Below, piece by piece: positions 28,575 through 36,339 of a DNA stretch of 64,000 nucleotides. Made by a program: the position numbers and the translations under genes. Position 1 is the first letter of the stretch. The number at the start of each line of letters is the position of its first letter. The notes under the pieces were generated by a model. The model saw nothing but the letters and a program-made list of their open reading frames with translations, did no database searches and was not told the origin of the DNA. Source of the DNA: Thiobacillus sp. (GTDB taxonomy: Bacteria; Pseudomonadota; Gammaproteobacteria; Burkholderiales; Thiobacillaceae); assembly GCA_018263115.1 (NCBI GenBank), contig JADFDC010000004.1, positions 1 to 64,000 of the forward strand, written 5' to 3'.

Positions 28575-29021
28575 TTATTTCACGATGGTTTCCTGCGCTT
28601 TCTGGGCTTGCTCAAGTGCATGCGCGGCTTCTGGCGGCATGTAATTTTCGTCATGCTTGGCCAGCACCTGCGAGGCGGTGAACAAGCCGTCCGATCCCAG
28701 TTTGCCTTCTGCCACCACACCCTTGCCTTCCTTGAACAGGTCGGGAAGGATGCCCTGATAAACCACCGGGATGGATTTGGCCGTATCGGTCACGACAAAT
28801 TTGACATTGATGCCATCGGGCTGGCGTTTGACGCTCCCGGCTTCGACCAGTCCGCCAATGCGGAAAGCCCGGCCTGTGGGTGCTTCGCCCTGGGCGACCT
28901 GAGTCGGGGAAAAGAAAAACACCAGATTGCTTTGGAAGGCATTCAGCACCAAAGCAGCAATAATACCAATGCCTGCAAGGGCAATACCGATGAGCATCAG
29001 TTTTTTGTGTCTAGCTTTCAT
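28575..29021 (-). CDS. ccmE: Heme chaperone CcmE
   Basis: A 148-residue membrane-anchored OB-fold protein. The signal anchor is at about residues 7-27. The covalent heme-binding histidine is His123 in the motif [10 protein letters not shown], with Tyr127 as axial ligand. It receives heme from CcmC/CcmD and delivers it to CcmF. The start overlaps the ccmD stop by 11 bases. Confidence 0.97.
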   Translation of the reverse strand: MKARHKKLMLIGIALAGIGIIAALVLNAFQSNLVFFFSPTQVAQGEAPTGRAFRIGGLVEAGSVKRQPDGINVKFVVTDTAKSIPVVYQGILPDLFKEGKGVVAEGKLGSDGLFTASQVLAKHDENYMPPEAAHALEQAQKAQETIVK

Positions 29022-29187
29022 TTTCGAAATTCCGCATGCGCTTTAAAAGTTTCAGGGTCTGGCTTCTGCCCTTTCTCAGCAGCATGACCTCAATAATGAC
29101 GACCGCGGCCATCACCACATAAGAGCCCCAGACATACAGGCCATATCCGCCCATGGACAGGAAATCATTCACACTCGCCCATTGCAT
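29011..29187 (-). CDS. ccmD: Heme exporter protein CcmD
   Basis: A 58-residue protein, short enough to be missed by length-limited gene finding. It begins [20 protein letters not shown]; the MGGYGxYVWGSY segment is the CcmD hallmark. One transmembrane helix (about residues 18-37) is followed by a basic tail. CcmD is needed to release holo-CcmE from CcmABC. The Shine-Dalgarno GGAGAAA precedes its ATG, it starts 15 bases after ccmC, and it overlaps ccmE by 11 bases. Confidence 0.93.
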   Translation of the reverse strand: MQWASVNDFLSMGGYGLYVWGSYVVMAAVVIIEVMLLRKGRSQTLKLLKRMRNFENES

Positions 29188-29202
29188 GTTATTTCTCCAC
29201 CG

Positions 29203-29937
29203 TCATTTTTCAACCAGCGCCTTGACCCAATCCGTGTTGCGTTCGCGCTCAAGTATCAAAGTTCTTACCCGGTAAAGCGCGACCGCGATGGTGTATAGCC
29301 ATGCCGCTATTGCCATCACCAGCATGCCAATCAGCATGATCTTTGCCATCGAGGGCGCCTTGGTCAGACTGACAGAAGCGCCTTGATGCAGCGTGTTCCA
29401 CCACTTTACCGAGAAGTAAATGATGGGTACGTTGATGGCCCCGACCAGTGTCAGGAGCGCGCCGGCACGGTCACCGCGCTGCGGGTCATCAATGGCGGCC
29501 CACAGCGCCATGATGCCTATGTACAGGAAAAGCAGGATAAGTTCCGAGGTCAATCGTGCATCCCATACCCACCATGCACCCCACATGGGTTTTCCCCAGA
29601 GTGCGCCCGTCCAGAGGGCGATGAAAGTGAACAGGGCACCAGTTGGGGCCAATGCCCGTGACATCATGAAGGAAAGCCGGGTTTTGAAAGCCAGCCCGAT
29701 CGCACCCCAGAATGCCATCACCAAATAGATGAACATGGACATCCAGGCGGCGGGAACATGGATGAAAATGATCCGGTACGCCTCGCCCTGCTGGAAATCC
29801 GTGGGCGCCATGAAAAAGCCGATGTATAGACCGATTACAGTGAGAATAACCGCGCTCCAGCCAAACCAGGGAATCAGTTTGCCGCTGAGCTGATAAAACG
29901 TTGCGGGCGATGCGTAGTAGTAAAGGTTGATGGCCAT
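29203..29937 (-). CDS. ccmC: Heme exporter protein CcmC
   Basis: A 244-residue protein with six transmembrane helices that loads heme onto CcmE. The WWD motif is clear (WGKPMWGAWWVWDARLT), and periplasmic histidines flank it (FIHVPAAW and WWNTLHQG). It stops 15 bases before ccmD and starts two bases after ccmB. Confidence 0.97.
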   Translation of the reverse strand: MAINLYYYASPATFYQLSGKLIPWFGWSAVILTVIGLYIGFFMAPTDFQQGEAYRIIFIHVPAAWMSMFIYLVMAFWGAIGLAFKTRLSFMMSRALAPTGALFTFIALWTGALWGKPMWGAWWVWDARLTSELILLFLYIGIMALWAAIDDPQRGDRAGALLTLVGAINVPIIYFSVKWWNTLHQGASVSLTKAPSMAKIMLIGMLVMAIAAWLYTIAVALYRVRTLILERERNTDWVKALVEK

Positions 29938-29938
29938 A

Positions 29939-30607
29939 TTATTCGATCGATACTTTAAGCGCGGCAGCCGCGATCCAGGGCGCCACCAGTAACGTTAACA
30001 CCAGGATGGCGCCCAGGAGTGAAAGATGGGATTCCGCCCCGGTTCCGGCCATGGCGGCATCCACCGCACCGGCGCCGAAGATCAGCACCGGTACATAAAG
30101 CGGCAGGATCAACAGGGTCAAGAGAACACCGCTGCCGCGAAGTCCTAGGGTCAACGCTGCGCCCACGCTGCCCAGCAGGGAAAGGATGGGCGTGCCGATC
30201 AGCAGCGAAAGCATCAGGACCGCAATGGCTTCCGCCGGCAACGCGAACTGGATACCCAGGATGGGGCTGATGATCAGCAGGGGAATGCCATATATCAGCC
30301 AGTGCGCGAGAGATTTTCCCAGCGCCAGCAATACCGGAGGCTGTGGGGTAAGCAGCATCTGTTCGAGTGATCCGTCGCGATAGTCTTCCGCCAGCAATCT
30401 TGGCAGGGACAACAGAGACGCCAGCAGCGCGGATACCCAGACTACACCGGGGCCGATCAATTTCAGCGTGACCGGGTCCGGGCCGATTCCCAGTGGAAAC
30501 ATGCTGGCGACCATGACAAAGAAAAATTGCGAAGTCAGCCAGTCGCCACGGCGCCGCGCGGCCAGCATGAGGTCCCGGCGAATAACAGTGAATAGAAAGC
30601 TTAGCAT
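29939..30607 (-). CDS. ccmB: Heme exporter ABC-type permease CcmB
   Basis: A 222-residue integral membrane protein with six hydrophobic helices. It partners with the CcmA ATPase and CcmC. Characteristic segments are LLSLPRLLAEDYRDGSLEQ and GTPILSLLGSVGAALTLGLR. Spacing to ccmA is 14 bases and to ccmC one base, so it belongs to the same transcript. Confidence 0.95.
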   Translation of the reverse strand: MLSFLFTVIRRDLMLAARRRGDWLTSQFFFVMVASMFPLGIGPDPVTLKLIGPGVVWVSALLASLLSLPRLLAEDYRDGSLEQMLLTPQPPVLLALGKSLAHWLIYGIPLLIISPILGIQFALPAEAIAVLMLSLLIGTPILSLLGSVGAALTLGLRGSGVLLTLLILPLYVPVLIFGAGAVDAAMAGTGAESHLSLLGAILVLTLLVAPWIAAAALKVSIE

Positions 30608-30621
30608 CGGACGTCATTGTC

Positions 30622-31284
30622 TCACGAAGCCAGGCTTGTTTGAGCGGGGCTGCCCACGTGCAAGGTGCGAATATTGCTGCCTTCAAGCGAGATCGGTTGA
30701 TGGGTGGTAAGCACCGCCATGCCGCCCCCATCGATATGCGCTTTCAGCAGGTTTTCCAGCAGCGCCACGCCGTGTACATCCAGGCCGGTCAGTGGTTCAT
30801 CCAGAATCCACAGCAGCGCATTCGAGCAGAGCAGGCTGGCCAGGGCGACCCTGCGACGCTGGCCAAAAGACAAAACCCTGCAAGGCAAATCCAGGCAGCG
30901 TCCCAGACCAAGCTGCACCAGTCTTTCTTCTGCCTGGGTTTCATTCAGGGTGCGTCCTGCCAGTTGCGAGGCAAGGCGCAAATTCTCGATCGGCGTCAGG
31001 TCATCCTTGATGCCATTCAAATGGCCGATATAAGCCATTTCGCGGTGATAGGTTTCACTTGTCTTGTCCAGCTTTACGCCGCGCCAGCGGACTTCGCCCT
31101 CCGCAGGCTGCGAAAGGCCGGTAAGCAGCCGCAACAGGCTGGTCTTGCCCTGGCCGTTGCCGCCCTGGATCAGCAGGGCTTCTCCGCCTTGCAAGGTGAA
31201 ATTCATGCCAGAGAAGAGTTCACGTTCGCCACGGGTGCAGCGGAGATCATGAAACGAAAGAGTGGCTACAGATTCGGACATCAT
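30622..31284 (-). CDS. ccmA: Heme exporter ATP-binding protein CcmA
   Basis: A 220-residue ABC ATPase with Walker A GGNGQGKTS (near residue 41), signature LSFGQRRRVALA and Walker B LWILDEPLTGLD. ATP hydrolysis by CcmAB drives release of holo-CcmE rather than heme transport itself. It is the first gene of the ccmABCDEFGHI operon; its promoter should lie in the repeat-rich gap 31285-31545. The start has two adjacent ATG codons. Confidence 0.95.
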   Translation of the reverse strand: MMSESVATLSFHDLRCTRGERELFSGMNFTLQGGEALLIQGGNGQGKTSLLRLLTGLSQPAEGEVRWRGVKLDKTSETYHREMAYIGHLNGIKDDLTPIENLRLASQLAGRTLNETQAEERLVQLGLGRCLDLPCRVLSFGQRRRVALASLLCSNALLWILDEPLTGLDVHGVALLENLLKAHIDGGGMAVLTTHQPISLEGSNIRTLHVGSPAQTSLAS

Positions 31285-31339
31285 TCAGGGCTTGTTTTGA
31301 ACAGGGGAGCATAACCAATCCGCCTGTTGAATCCAAGCA

Positions 31340-31381
31340 TTATTGAGGGGAAATTCAAGAACTTGAATTTCCCCTCAATAA
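31340..31381. repeat. Perfect 20-bp inverted repeat upstream of ccmA
   Basis: TTATTGAGGGGAAATTCAAG at 31340-31359 is perfectly complementary to 31362-31381, with only AA between the arms. It lies 56 bases upstream of ccmA and downstream of the octaheme gene terminator. It has no T-run suited to termination of either flanking gene, so an operator, a cruciform or a remnant of a small palindromic element are all possible. Confidence 0.85.
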
Positions 31382-31398
31382 ACCACCGAGCCTGAATT

Positions 31399-31493
31399 GT
31401 TATTGATCCGAAACACAGCTCGGCTTTCAAGGCGATAGGCAAGAGCCAGACGAACATTGATTTTTTCAAGTTCATTCGTTTCAGATCAATAAC
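31399..31493. repeat. Inverted repeat with 16-bp arms, 63-bp spacer
   Basis: GTTATTGATCCGAAAC (31399-31414) matches the reverse complement of GTTTCAGATCAATAAC (31478-31493) at 15 of 16 positions. The enclosed 63 bases contain an additional short palindrome (GAAC...GTTC at about 31452-31473). Together with the perfect repeat at 31340-31381 this fills most of the gap between the octaheme gene and ccmA. A 64-codon open frame crosses it but looks accidental. Confidence 0.75.
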
Positions 31494-31499
31494 GCAGAT

Positions 31500-31528
31500 A
31501 AAAAAAGGCCGGCTGATGAGGCCGGCCT
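31500..31528 (-). terminator. Rho-independent terminator of the fccAB-octaheme unit
   Basis: On the minus strand AGGCCGGC (31528-31521) pairs with GCCGGCCT (31513-31506) around a 7-base loop and is followed by a run of seven T residues (31506-31500). It lies 18 bases after the octaheme gene stop, so the ccm operon downstream is expected to have its own promoter. Confidence 0.9.
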
Positions 31529-31545
31529 GAAGGTTGCGGAGGAGA

Positions 31546-33315
31546 TTATTTAGCTGCTGGGGCCGCTGCTGGGGCTGCTGCGGGGGCGGCAGCAGGCGCC
31601 ATGGCGACCGGCTTCTTCATGTCGGCCAGGGCTTTCCTTAGCATGGCCACGCCATCCTTGGAGGCGGTGATCGACGTAGCCAGGGACTCGCGCGCATCAG
31701 CCGGGTTGTGGAAGCCGTCGGAGTTCTCGGCGGTCCACCATTCCCAGTACAGGTTGGCGTCATACTGCTTGTCATAGGCCTTCTCGATGATGTCCTTGGC
31801 CACACCAGCATCCTTGGCCTTGACGATCATGTCGATCAGCTGCGACAGCCAGAATTCCGCATCCGCCATCTTGCCGCGGGTGTAGTTCTGGATGGCGTCG
31901 ATGCTGTACTTGGCTTGCTGCTCGGTCCAGTCACCGTGGCAGGTCAGACAGGTCTCCTTGATATGCTCTTTCGGAGAGATCTGCTGGTGCGAAGTGTAAA
32001 TCTTGCTTTTTTCACCCTTGAGCTTGGGCATGTGGCAATGCTTGCACTCGACGCCGGCTTTTTCATGCTTGGAACCCCAGTAGGTTTCCATTTCCGGATG
32101 CTGGAGCTTCGGCAGCAAAGCACCCGTGGCGGCATGCTTGAAGTCGATGTACTTGTATTCCTTCAGCATGCGGTCCTTGTAGCCGAACACATTGGTCCAC
32201 TGGAACAGGTTGGTCCGACGGTCTGCCATGCCGACAGTGAACTTTCCGGGGACGACTTCCTGTGTGGTGTCATAGCCAGGGCCGCAGTTGTATTCCACGT
32301 GGCACTGGGCGCACATCAGGTTGGAGTCAGACTTGTTCAGCAGGCCAATGGCACGGAAGTCCTTGCCATCGCGCTGGAAGTTGACCTTGGTCATGGTGAT
32401 CTGCTTGCTCTTTTCCGGGTTCATCGGATAGGTGCCCAGCTTGCGGTCCACCACGGCTTCGATCAGGGCATCACGCACCACGCGCGGCTGGGTGCTGTGC
32501 GGATCATGGCACATGTAGCAGTTCAGCGGATGCTTCATGCCGCGCGCAAATTCAACCGGCTTGGACGTGCGAGCCCACTTGGCTGCGGGATCCGGGTCAC
32601 CCATGTATTTCCAGTCCAGGATGTGGTCCTGTGTCTTGCAGTTCATGCACACCGGGTTGACGGCGGTCACGGTCTGTTTCATGAAAACCTTCTGGTCGGA
32701 AGACTCGGGTTCGCGGTCGTAAAGCACGTTCCAGGGATCGGCAGCCGCTTCCTTGGCCTTGCTGACGTGCCTCCAGTCCTTGAACTGGAAGCGGCCGCCA
32801 AAGCCGCGGTCCACCGCCCACTGGTCAACCAGCATGAAGGCGTGGGAACGGGGTTCGCCGTGTTCAAAGGTGAAGCCGTAGCCCTCCATGATCTTGTCGA
32901 ACAGCGGTGAGCGACCCTTGAAGGTGGCTTTTTCCAGGCGTGCTGGCGCGTTATAGTCCATTTTCACAAGGGATTCGTACTGATCCTTGTGGCAGGCGCC
33001 ACAGGCCCGGTGATCCTTGATGGTGGCGGGCTTGATTTCCTTCTTCTTGTCCTTGCTGGCGGCCAGGTGTTCCGCGGTGCCGGTATGGCAGCTTACGCAG
33101 TTGACCTTGGCGTGCTTGCCGCTGGCATGGAATTCCTCGATGTTGTCATGACAGGCATAACATTTCTTCGAGTCCACCGGTTGCTTGTCCAGCATGATCG
33201 GTGCCAAACCGGATGAGGCTGCAGCCGGCTTGTCGACAGCCGAGGCCGGAAAGGCCAGAGATAGCAGGGTAAGCGCCACCCCACCCAGCCAACTGTGTTT
33301 AATTATCTTCATCAT
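31546..33315 (-). CDS. Octaheme c-type cytochrome nitrite reductase (ONR/TvNiR-like)
   Basis: Exported cytochrome of about 589 residues with eight heme sites: CYACH 52, CVSCH 73, CGACH 105, CMNCK 223, CYMCH 266, CAQCH 335, CKHCH 424, CLTCH 456. The lysine-ligated fourth site is the catalytic-heme arrangement of octaheme nitrite reductases such as Thioalkalivibrio TvNiR, and the last five sites align in order with NrfA, including CAQCHVEY and CKHCHMPK. The family reduces nitrite to ammonium with six electrons and can act on hydroxylamine and sulfite. Signal peptide ends near SAFPASA-type cleavage; the C-terminus is an Ala/Pro repeat tail. Tandem ATGs at 33315 and 33312 follow AAGGAGG. It is 57 bases downstream of fccB. 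Confidence 0.9.
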   Translation of the reverse strand: MMKIIKHSWLGGVALTLLSLAFPASAVDKPAAASSGLAPIMLDKQPVDSKKCYACHDNIEEFHASGKHAKVNCVSCHTGTAEHLAASKDKKKEIKPATIKDHRACGACHKDQYESLVKMDYNAPARLEKATFKGRSPLFDKIMEGYGFTFEHGEPRSHAFMLVDQWAVDRGFGGRFQFKDWRHVSKAKEAAADPWNVLYDREPESSDQKVFMKQTVTAVNPVCMNCKTQDHILDWKYMGDPDPAAKWARTSKPVEFARGMKHPLNCYMCHDPHSTQPRVVRDALIEAVVDRKLGTYPMNPEKSKQITMTKVNFQRDGKDFRAIGLLNKSDSNLMCAQCHVEYNCGPGYDTTQEVVPGKFTVGMADRRTNLFQWTNVFGYKDRMLKEYKYIDFKHAATGALLPKLQHPEMETYWGSKHEKAGVECKHCHMPKLKGEKSKIYTSHQQISPKEHIKETCLTCHGDWTEQQAKYSIDAIQNYTRGKMADAEFWLSQLIDMIVKAKDAGVAKDIIEKAYDKQYDANLYWEWWTAENSDGFHNPADARESLATSITASKDGVAMLRKALADMKKPVAMAPAAAPAAAPAAAPAAK

Positions 33316-33372
33316 TACCCTCCTTGAGCACGTGTTGTTAACACACTTCAAAAACACACTTCAAAAAATCAA

Positions 33373-34755
33373 TCAGGAAAAGGCATCCGCCATCACATTG
33401 CGCAGCCAGCCTACGGCATACTCGGCTTCCAGCTTGCGGTAGGCCGCTGGCACTGGTGACTTGTCAGGCATGGTCATCATGGAAACGCCGCTGCCTTCCT
33501 TGATGTACTTGAACGTGCCGCCTTCCACGCGATACAGGTGCGCAACCGAGATACCGTAGTCGTCACCCACCACGCTGTAACAGGTGTTGGCGTAATACGG
33601 CTGCGGCACCGCCTGACCATTGACCTTGGCGACAATGGCCGCGGCCGCCACCTTGGCCTGGGTCATGGCGATATGTGCCGACTTGGGCATGTCGAATGCG
33701 GCGTTGGGGTTGCCATACAGCGGCATTTCACCCGCCACGCACGAATCGCCCACGACATAGATGCTTGGGTCCACAGCAGAAGCCATGGTCATTGGCTCCA
33801 CCTTGCACCAGCCCTTCTCGAAGTTGTTGCCCGAGGCACCAGTGAGGCCCGCGTCGGCGGCGATCTTGCCGGCCTTGTGCGGCGGAATGATGTTCAGCAC
33901 ATCGGCCTTGACGTCAACAAAGTCGGATGACACGGTTTTGGTCTTGGCGTCCAGCTTGGTGATGGTGCCACCTTCGGCGCCCTTGACCCATTCGATCATG
34001 CCGTTGGTGCCCATGCCTTCTTTCTCCCAGCCGTACATCTTGGCCCAGGCCTGGTTGAACAGGCCCTTCTTGGAGTGTGAATCGTTGGCGTCCAGGATGA
34101 TGACCTTGGACTTGGCCTTTCCATGGTGCTTGAAATAGTTGGCCACCAGCGAGGCGCGCTCGTAGGGCCCGGGCGGGCAGCGGAACGGACCCTTGGGCAC
34201 GACGATGACGAACTTGCCGCCGTCGGGCATGGCTTCCAGTTGCTTTTTAAGTAACAGTGTCTGGGGTCCGGCCTTGTAGGCATGGGGAATGTCCTCGATC
34301 ATCGATTCGTTGTAGCCCTCGATGCCGGTGTAGTGGAAGTCGATGCCGGGCGATACGACCAGAGCATCGTAGGGCAGGGTCTTGCCTCCCTTTGTAGTCA
34401 CGGTTTTCTTGGCGCGATCAACTCCTACGACAAAGTCGTGCAGCACGTTGATGCCACGCTTCTTCAGGCCGTCGTAGCCGATTTCCAGGGTTTTGATGTC
34501 ACGATGGCCGACGATGACTTCGTTTGAAAGCGGGCAGGAAGTGTAGACCTTGTTGGGTTCGATCAGGGTGACATCGATGCTCGCATCGCCCAGCTTGACG
34601 TACTTGGCAGCGGTGGCGCCGGCGTAGCCGCCGCCGATGACGACGACTTTGGCTTTTGCCGCACCGGCACGCGCCAATGAGGGAATACCCAGGACAGGAA
34701 CGGAACTGGCGGCAGCGGCTAGCTTGATAAATTCGCGACGATTGATTTGGCTCAT
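33373..34755 (-). CDS. fccB: Sulfide dehydrogenase flavoprotein chain FccB
   Basis: A 460-residue periplasmic FAD protein that oxidises sulfide to sulfur/polysulfide and passes electrons to FccA. A twin-arginine signal (INRREFIKLAAAA) leads the protein. The FAD-binding Rossmann motif is VVVIGGGYAGATAA. The covalent FAD cysteine is expected at Cys74 (YTSCPLSNEV), and the redox disulfide at Cys193 (RCPPGPYERAS) and Cys392 (NTCYS), all as in flavocytochrome c. The start at 34755 is preceded by AAGGAGA. It lies 10 bases after fccA, and the octaheme gene follows in the same direction. Confidence 0.95.
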   Translation of the reverse strand: MSQINRREFIKLAAAASSVPVLGIPSLARAGAAKAKVVVIGGGYAGATAAKYVKLGDASIDVTLIEPNKVYTSCPLSNEVIVGHRDIKTLEIGYDGLKKRGINVLHDFVVGVDRAKKTVTTKGGKTLPYDALVVSPGIDFHYTGIEGYNESMIEDIPHAYKAGPQTLLLKKQLEAMPDGGKFVIVVPKGPFRCPPGPYERASLVANYFKHHGKAKSKVIILDANDSHSKKGLFNQAWAKMYGWEKEGMGTNGMIEWVKGAEGGTITKLDAKTKTVSSDFVDVKADVLNIIPPHKAGKIAADAGLTGASGNNFEKGWCKVEPMTMASAVDPSIYVVGDSCVAGEMPLYGNPNAAFDMPKSAHIAMTQAKVAAAAIVAKVNGQAVPQPYYANTCYSVVGDDYGISVAHLYRVEGGTFKYIKEGSGVSMMTMPDKSPVPAAYRKLEAEYAVGWLRNVMADAFS

Positions 34756-34765
34756 GATGGTCTCC

Positions 34766-35341
34766 TTATTTGTTCTGGCTGGCGTAAAACTCGGCAACGG
34801 CTTTTATTTCTTCGTCGCTGAGTTTCTTGGCGGCCTTGACCATTTGCTTGTTGGGCATGTTGAACGCGTCGTCGCGATATTTGAGCGCCTCCAGTTGCAG
34901 GTATTGGGACCACTGGCCATGCAGTGAAGGGGTATCGGCATCTTCGGACTTGCCGGTGTCGCCATGGCAACCCGCGCATTTTTCCGTGACCTTCTTGCCG
35001 AGTTTCACCAGTTTGGCGTCGGTCTTTTGCTTGACAGGCATCCAGGGCAATTTTGAATAGTAAGCAGCCAGTGCGGCAATTTCCTCGTCGGAGTAGCCGC
35101 TGATCAGGCGGGTCATGTTGGCGGACGGGCGCTTGCCGGTCTTCCATTCCATCATGATGTTCTTGAGGTAACCTTCTGGCAGTCCGGCAATGGAGGGCAT
35201 GGACTCCCCCGCGCTGACGCCCCCGGTTCCGTGGCAGTTGTTACAGGTGTTGGCCAGACCGGCTACGTTGAGTTCGGCGTGGGCGCTGCTCGCAAGCAGC
35301 AAACCGCTGGCTAGCGCGGAAAGCAATAAGGCTTTTTGCAT
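34766..35341 (-). CDS. fccA: Sulfide dehydrogenase diheme cytochrome chain FccA
   Basis: A 191-residue periplasmic cytochrome with a Sec signal (cleavage after ASSAHA, about residue 22) and two class I cytochrome c domains: CNNCH at 33-37 and CAGCH at 122-126, each followed by Met-containing ligand regions (SANMTRL and FNMPNK). It is the electron acceptor subunit for FccB and passes electrons to soluble cytochromes. The start at 35341 is preceded by GGAGGAGA. As first gene of the unit it is the target of the FNR-like box at 35435-35448. Confidence 0.93.
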   Translation of the reverse strand: MQKALLLSALASGLLLASSAHAELNVAGLANTCNNCHGTGGVSAGESMPSIAGLPEGYLKNIMMEWKTGKRPSANMTRLISGYSDEEIAALAAYYSKLPWMPVKQKTDAKLVKLGKKVTEKCAGCHGDTGKSEDADTPSLHGQWSQYLQLEALKYRDDAFNMPNKQMVKAAKKLSDEEIKAVAEFYASQNK

Positions 35342-35406
35342 GGTCTCCTCCAAATTTATGTCGAGTTAGTTTCTTAGGGTTGTTTAGAATACTTCTTGGT
35401 CCATGC

Positions 35407-35412
35407 ATACTA
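35407..35412 (-). promoter_or_regulatory. Possible -10 element for fccA
   Basis: TAGTAT on the minus strand matches TATAAT at 4 of 6 positions. Taken as a -10, it would put the transcription start at about 35400, which places the FNR-like box centre at -41.5, the classic class II activator position. No separate -35 is needed in that arrangement. Confidence 0.45.
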
Positions 35413-35434
35413 GACAGAACAAAAGGGTTATTCC

Positions 35435-35448
35435 TTGACGCAAATCAA
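35435..35448. promoter_or_regulatory. FNR/ANR-type binding site between fccA and rlmB
   Basis: TTGACGCAAATCAA matches the FNR consensus TTGAT-N4-ATCAA at 9 of 10 specified bases. It lies in the 166-base divergent region, 94 bases upstream of fccA and 60 upstream of rlmB. Relative to the putative fccA start it is centred at -41.5. An oxygen- or redox-responsive CRP/FNR-family regulator is inferred; none is encoded in the window. Confidence 0.65.
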
Positions 35449-35507
35449 TTATTTTTTGTTTTTTTCAGATATCCATATCAACTAGATCCGTATATTAGAG
35501 AACAACG

Positions 35508-36242
35508 ATGAAGCCTCGCCTGATGTACGGATTCCATGCCGTCAAAGCACGCCTGCGTGCCGCGCCGAATACAGTCATTGAAGTCTGGGTGGACGAAGAC
35601 CGGCAGGATGCGCGCATGCGGGATTTCCTTTCGGTGTTGGCAAATGCCGGGCTCGCCGCCCACATGGCGGACGGCGGAAGGCTGGACAAGATGGTTGGCG
35701 GTGCGCGCCATCAGGGGGTCGTTGCAAAAGTCGAGCCCGTTACTATGGCGCGTACCCTGGCTGAAGTCATTGAAGCCGTCGAAGGCGCGCCGTTGATCAT
35801 CGTGCTGGATGGCGTGACGGATCCCCATAACCTGGGGGCGGTGTTGCGCTCGGCGGATGCTTTTGGCGCCCATGCGGTCGTTGCGCCAAAGGATCGCGCA
35901 GTAGGCTTGAATTCGACTGTGGAAAAGGTTGCCAGCGGCGCAGCCGAAACGGTTCCCTATTTGATGGTGACTAATCTTGCGCGCAGTCTGGATGAGCTCA
36001 AGGAGCTTCGAGTGTGGACAGTTGCCATGGAGGCCGATGCGCCCAGGTCCCTTGATAAAACCGACGCGAAAGGCGGCATTGCCTGGGTATTGGGTGCCGA
36101 AGGGGCGGGCTTGAGACAGCTGACGCGCAAGACATGCGATGAGGCCGCGCGGATTCCTATTGGCGGCGCAGTCGAAAGTCTGAACGTTTCGGTTTCGGCC
36201 GCGATCTGCCTGTACGAAACGGCGAGACAGAGGGTTGGATGA
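35508..36242 (+). CDS. rlmB: 23S rRNA (guanosine(2251)-2'-O)-methyltransferase RlmB
   Basis: A 244-residue SpoU/TrmH-family methyltransferase. N-terminal L30e-like RNA-binding domain (YGFHAVKARLR), then the trefoil-knot SAM domain with motif 1 VLDGVTDPHNLGAVLRSADAFGAH-type segment, motif 2 LGAEGAGLRQL and motif 3 IPIGGAVESLNVSVS. In the usual beta-proteobacterial order rnr precedes rlmB; here about 11 kb of cytochrome genes separates the two. A TATATT at 35491-35496 could be its -10. A 7-bp stem-loop (36247-36268) lies just past the stop. Confidence 0.95.
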   Translation: MKPRLMYGFHAVKARLRAAPNTVIEVWVDEDRQDARMRDFLSVLANAGLAAHMADGGRLDKMVGGARHQGVVAKVEPVTMARTLAEVIEAVEGAPLIIVLDGVTDPHNLGAVLRSADAFGAHAVVAPKDRAVGLNSTVEKVASGAAETVPYLMVTNLARSLDELKELRVWTVAMEADAPRSLDKTDAKGGIAWVLGAEGAGLRQLTRKTCDEAARIPIGGAVESLNVSVSAAICLYETARQRVG

Positions 36243-36339
36243 TCAGGGCCGCACCTTTTGATGCGGCCGAGGATGTTGCTGCAGTCTGCCTGTACCAAGG
36301 GGCATTGGGTAAACAACAAGCTATAGGGAGTGGGCGGTC

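Noticed and set aside
31281-31475. A 64-codon minus-strand frame in the gap before ccmA
   Set aside because: It runs through the perfect 20-bp inverted repeat, has no clear ribosome-binding site and no recognisable protein features.
31546-33315. The octaheme protein as hydroxylamine oxidoreductase (HAO) or octaheme tetrathionate reductase (OTR)
   Set aside because: HAO has CxxCH at its P460 heme and a cross-linking tyrosine, and OTR places its Lys-ligated heme second; here CxxCK is fourth and the last five hemes follow the NrfA order.
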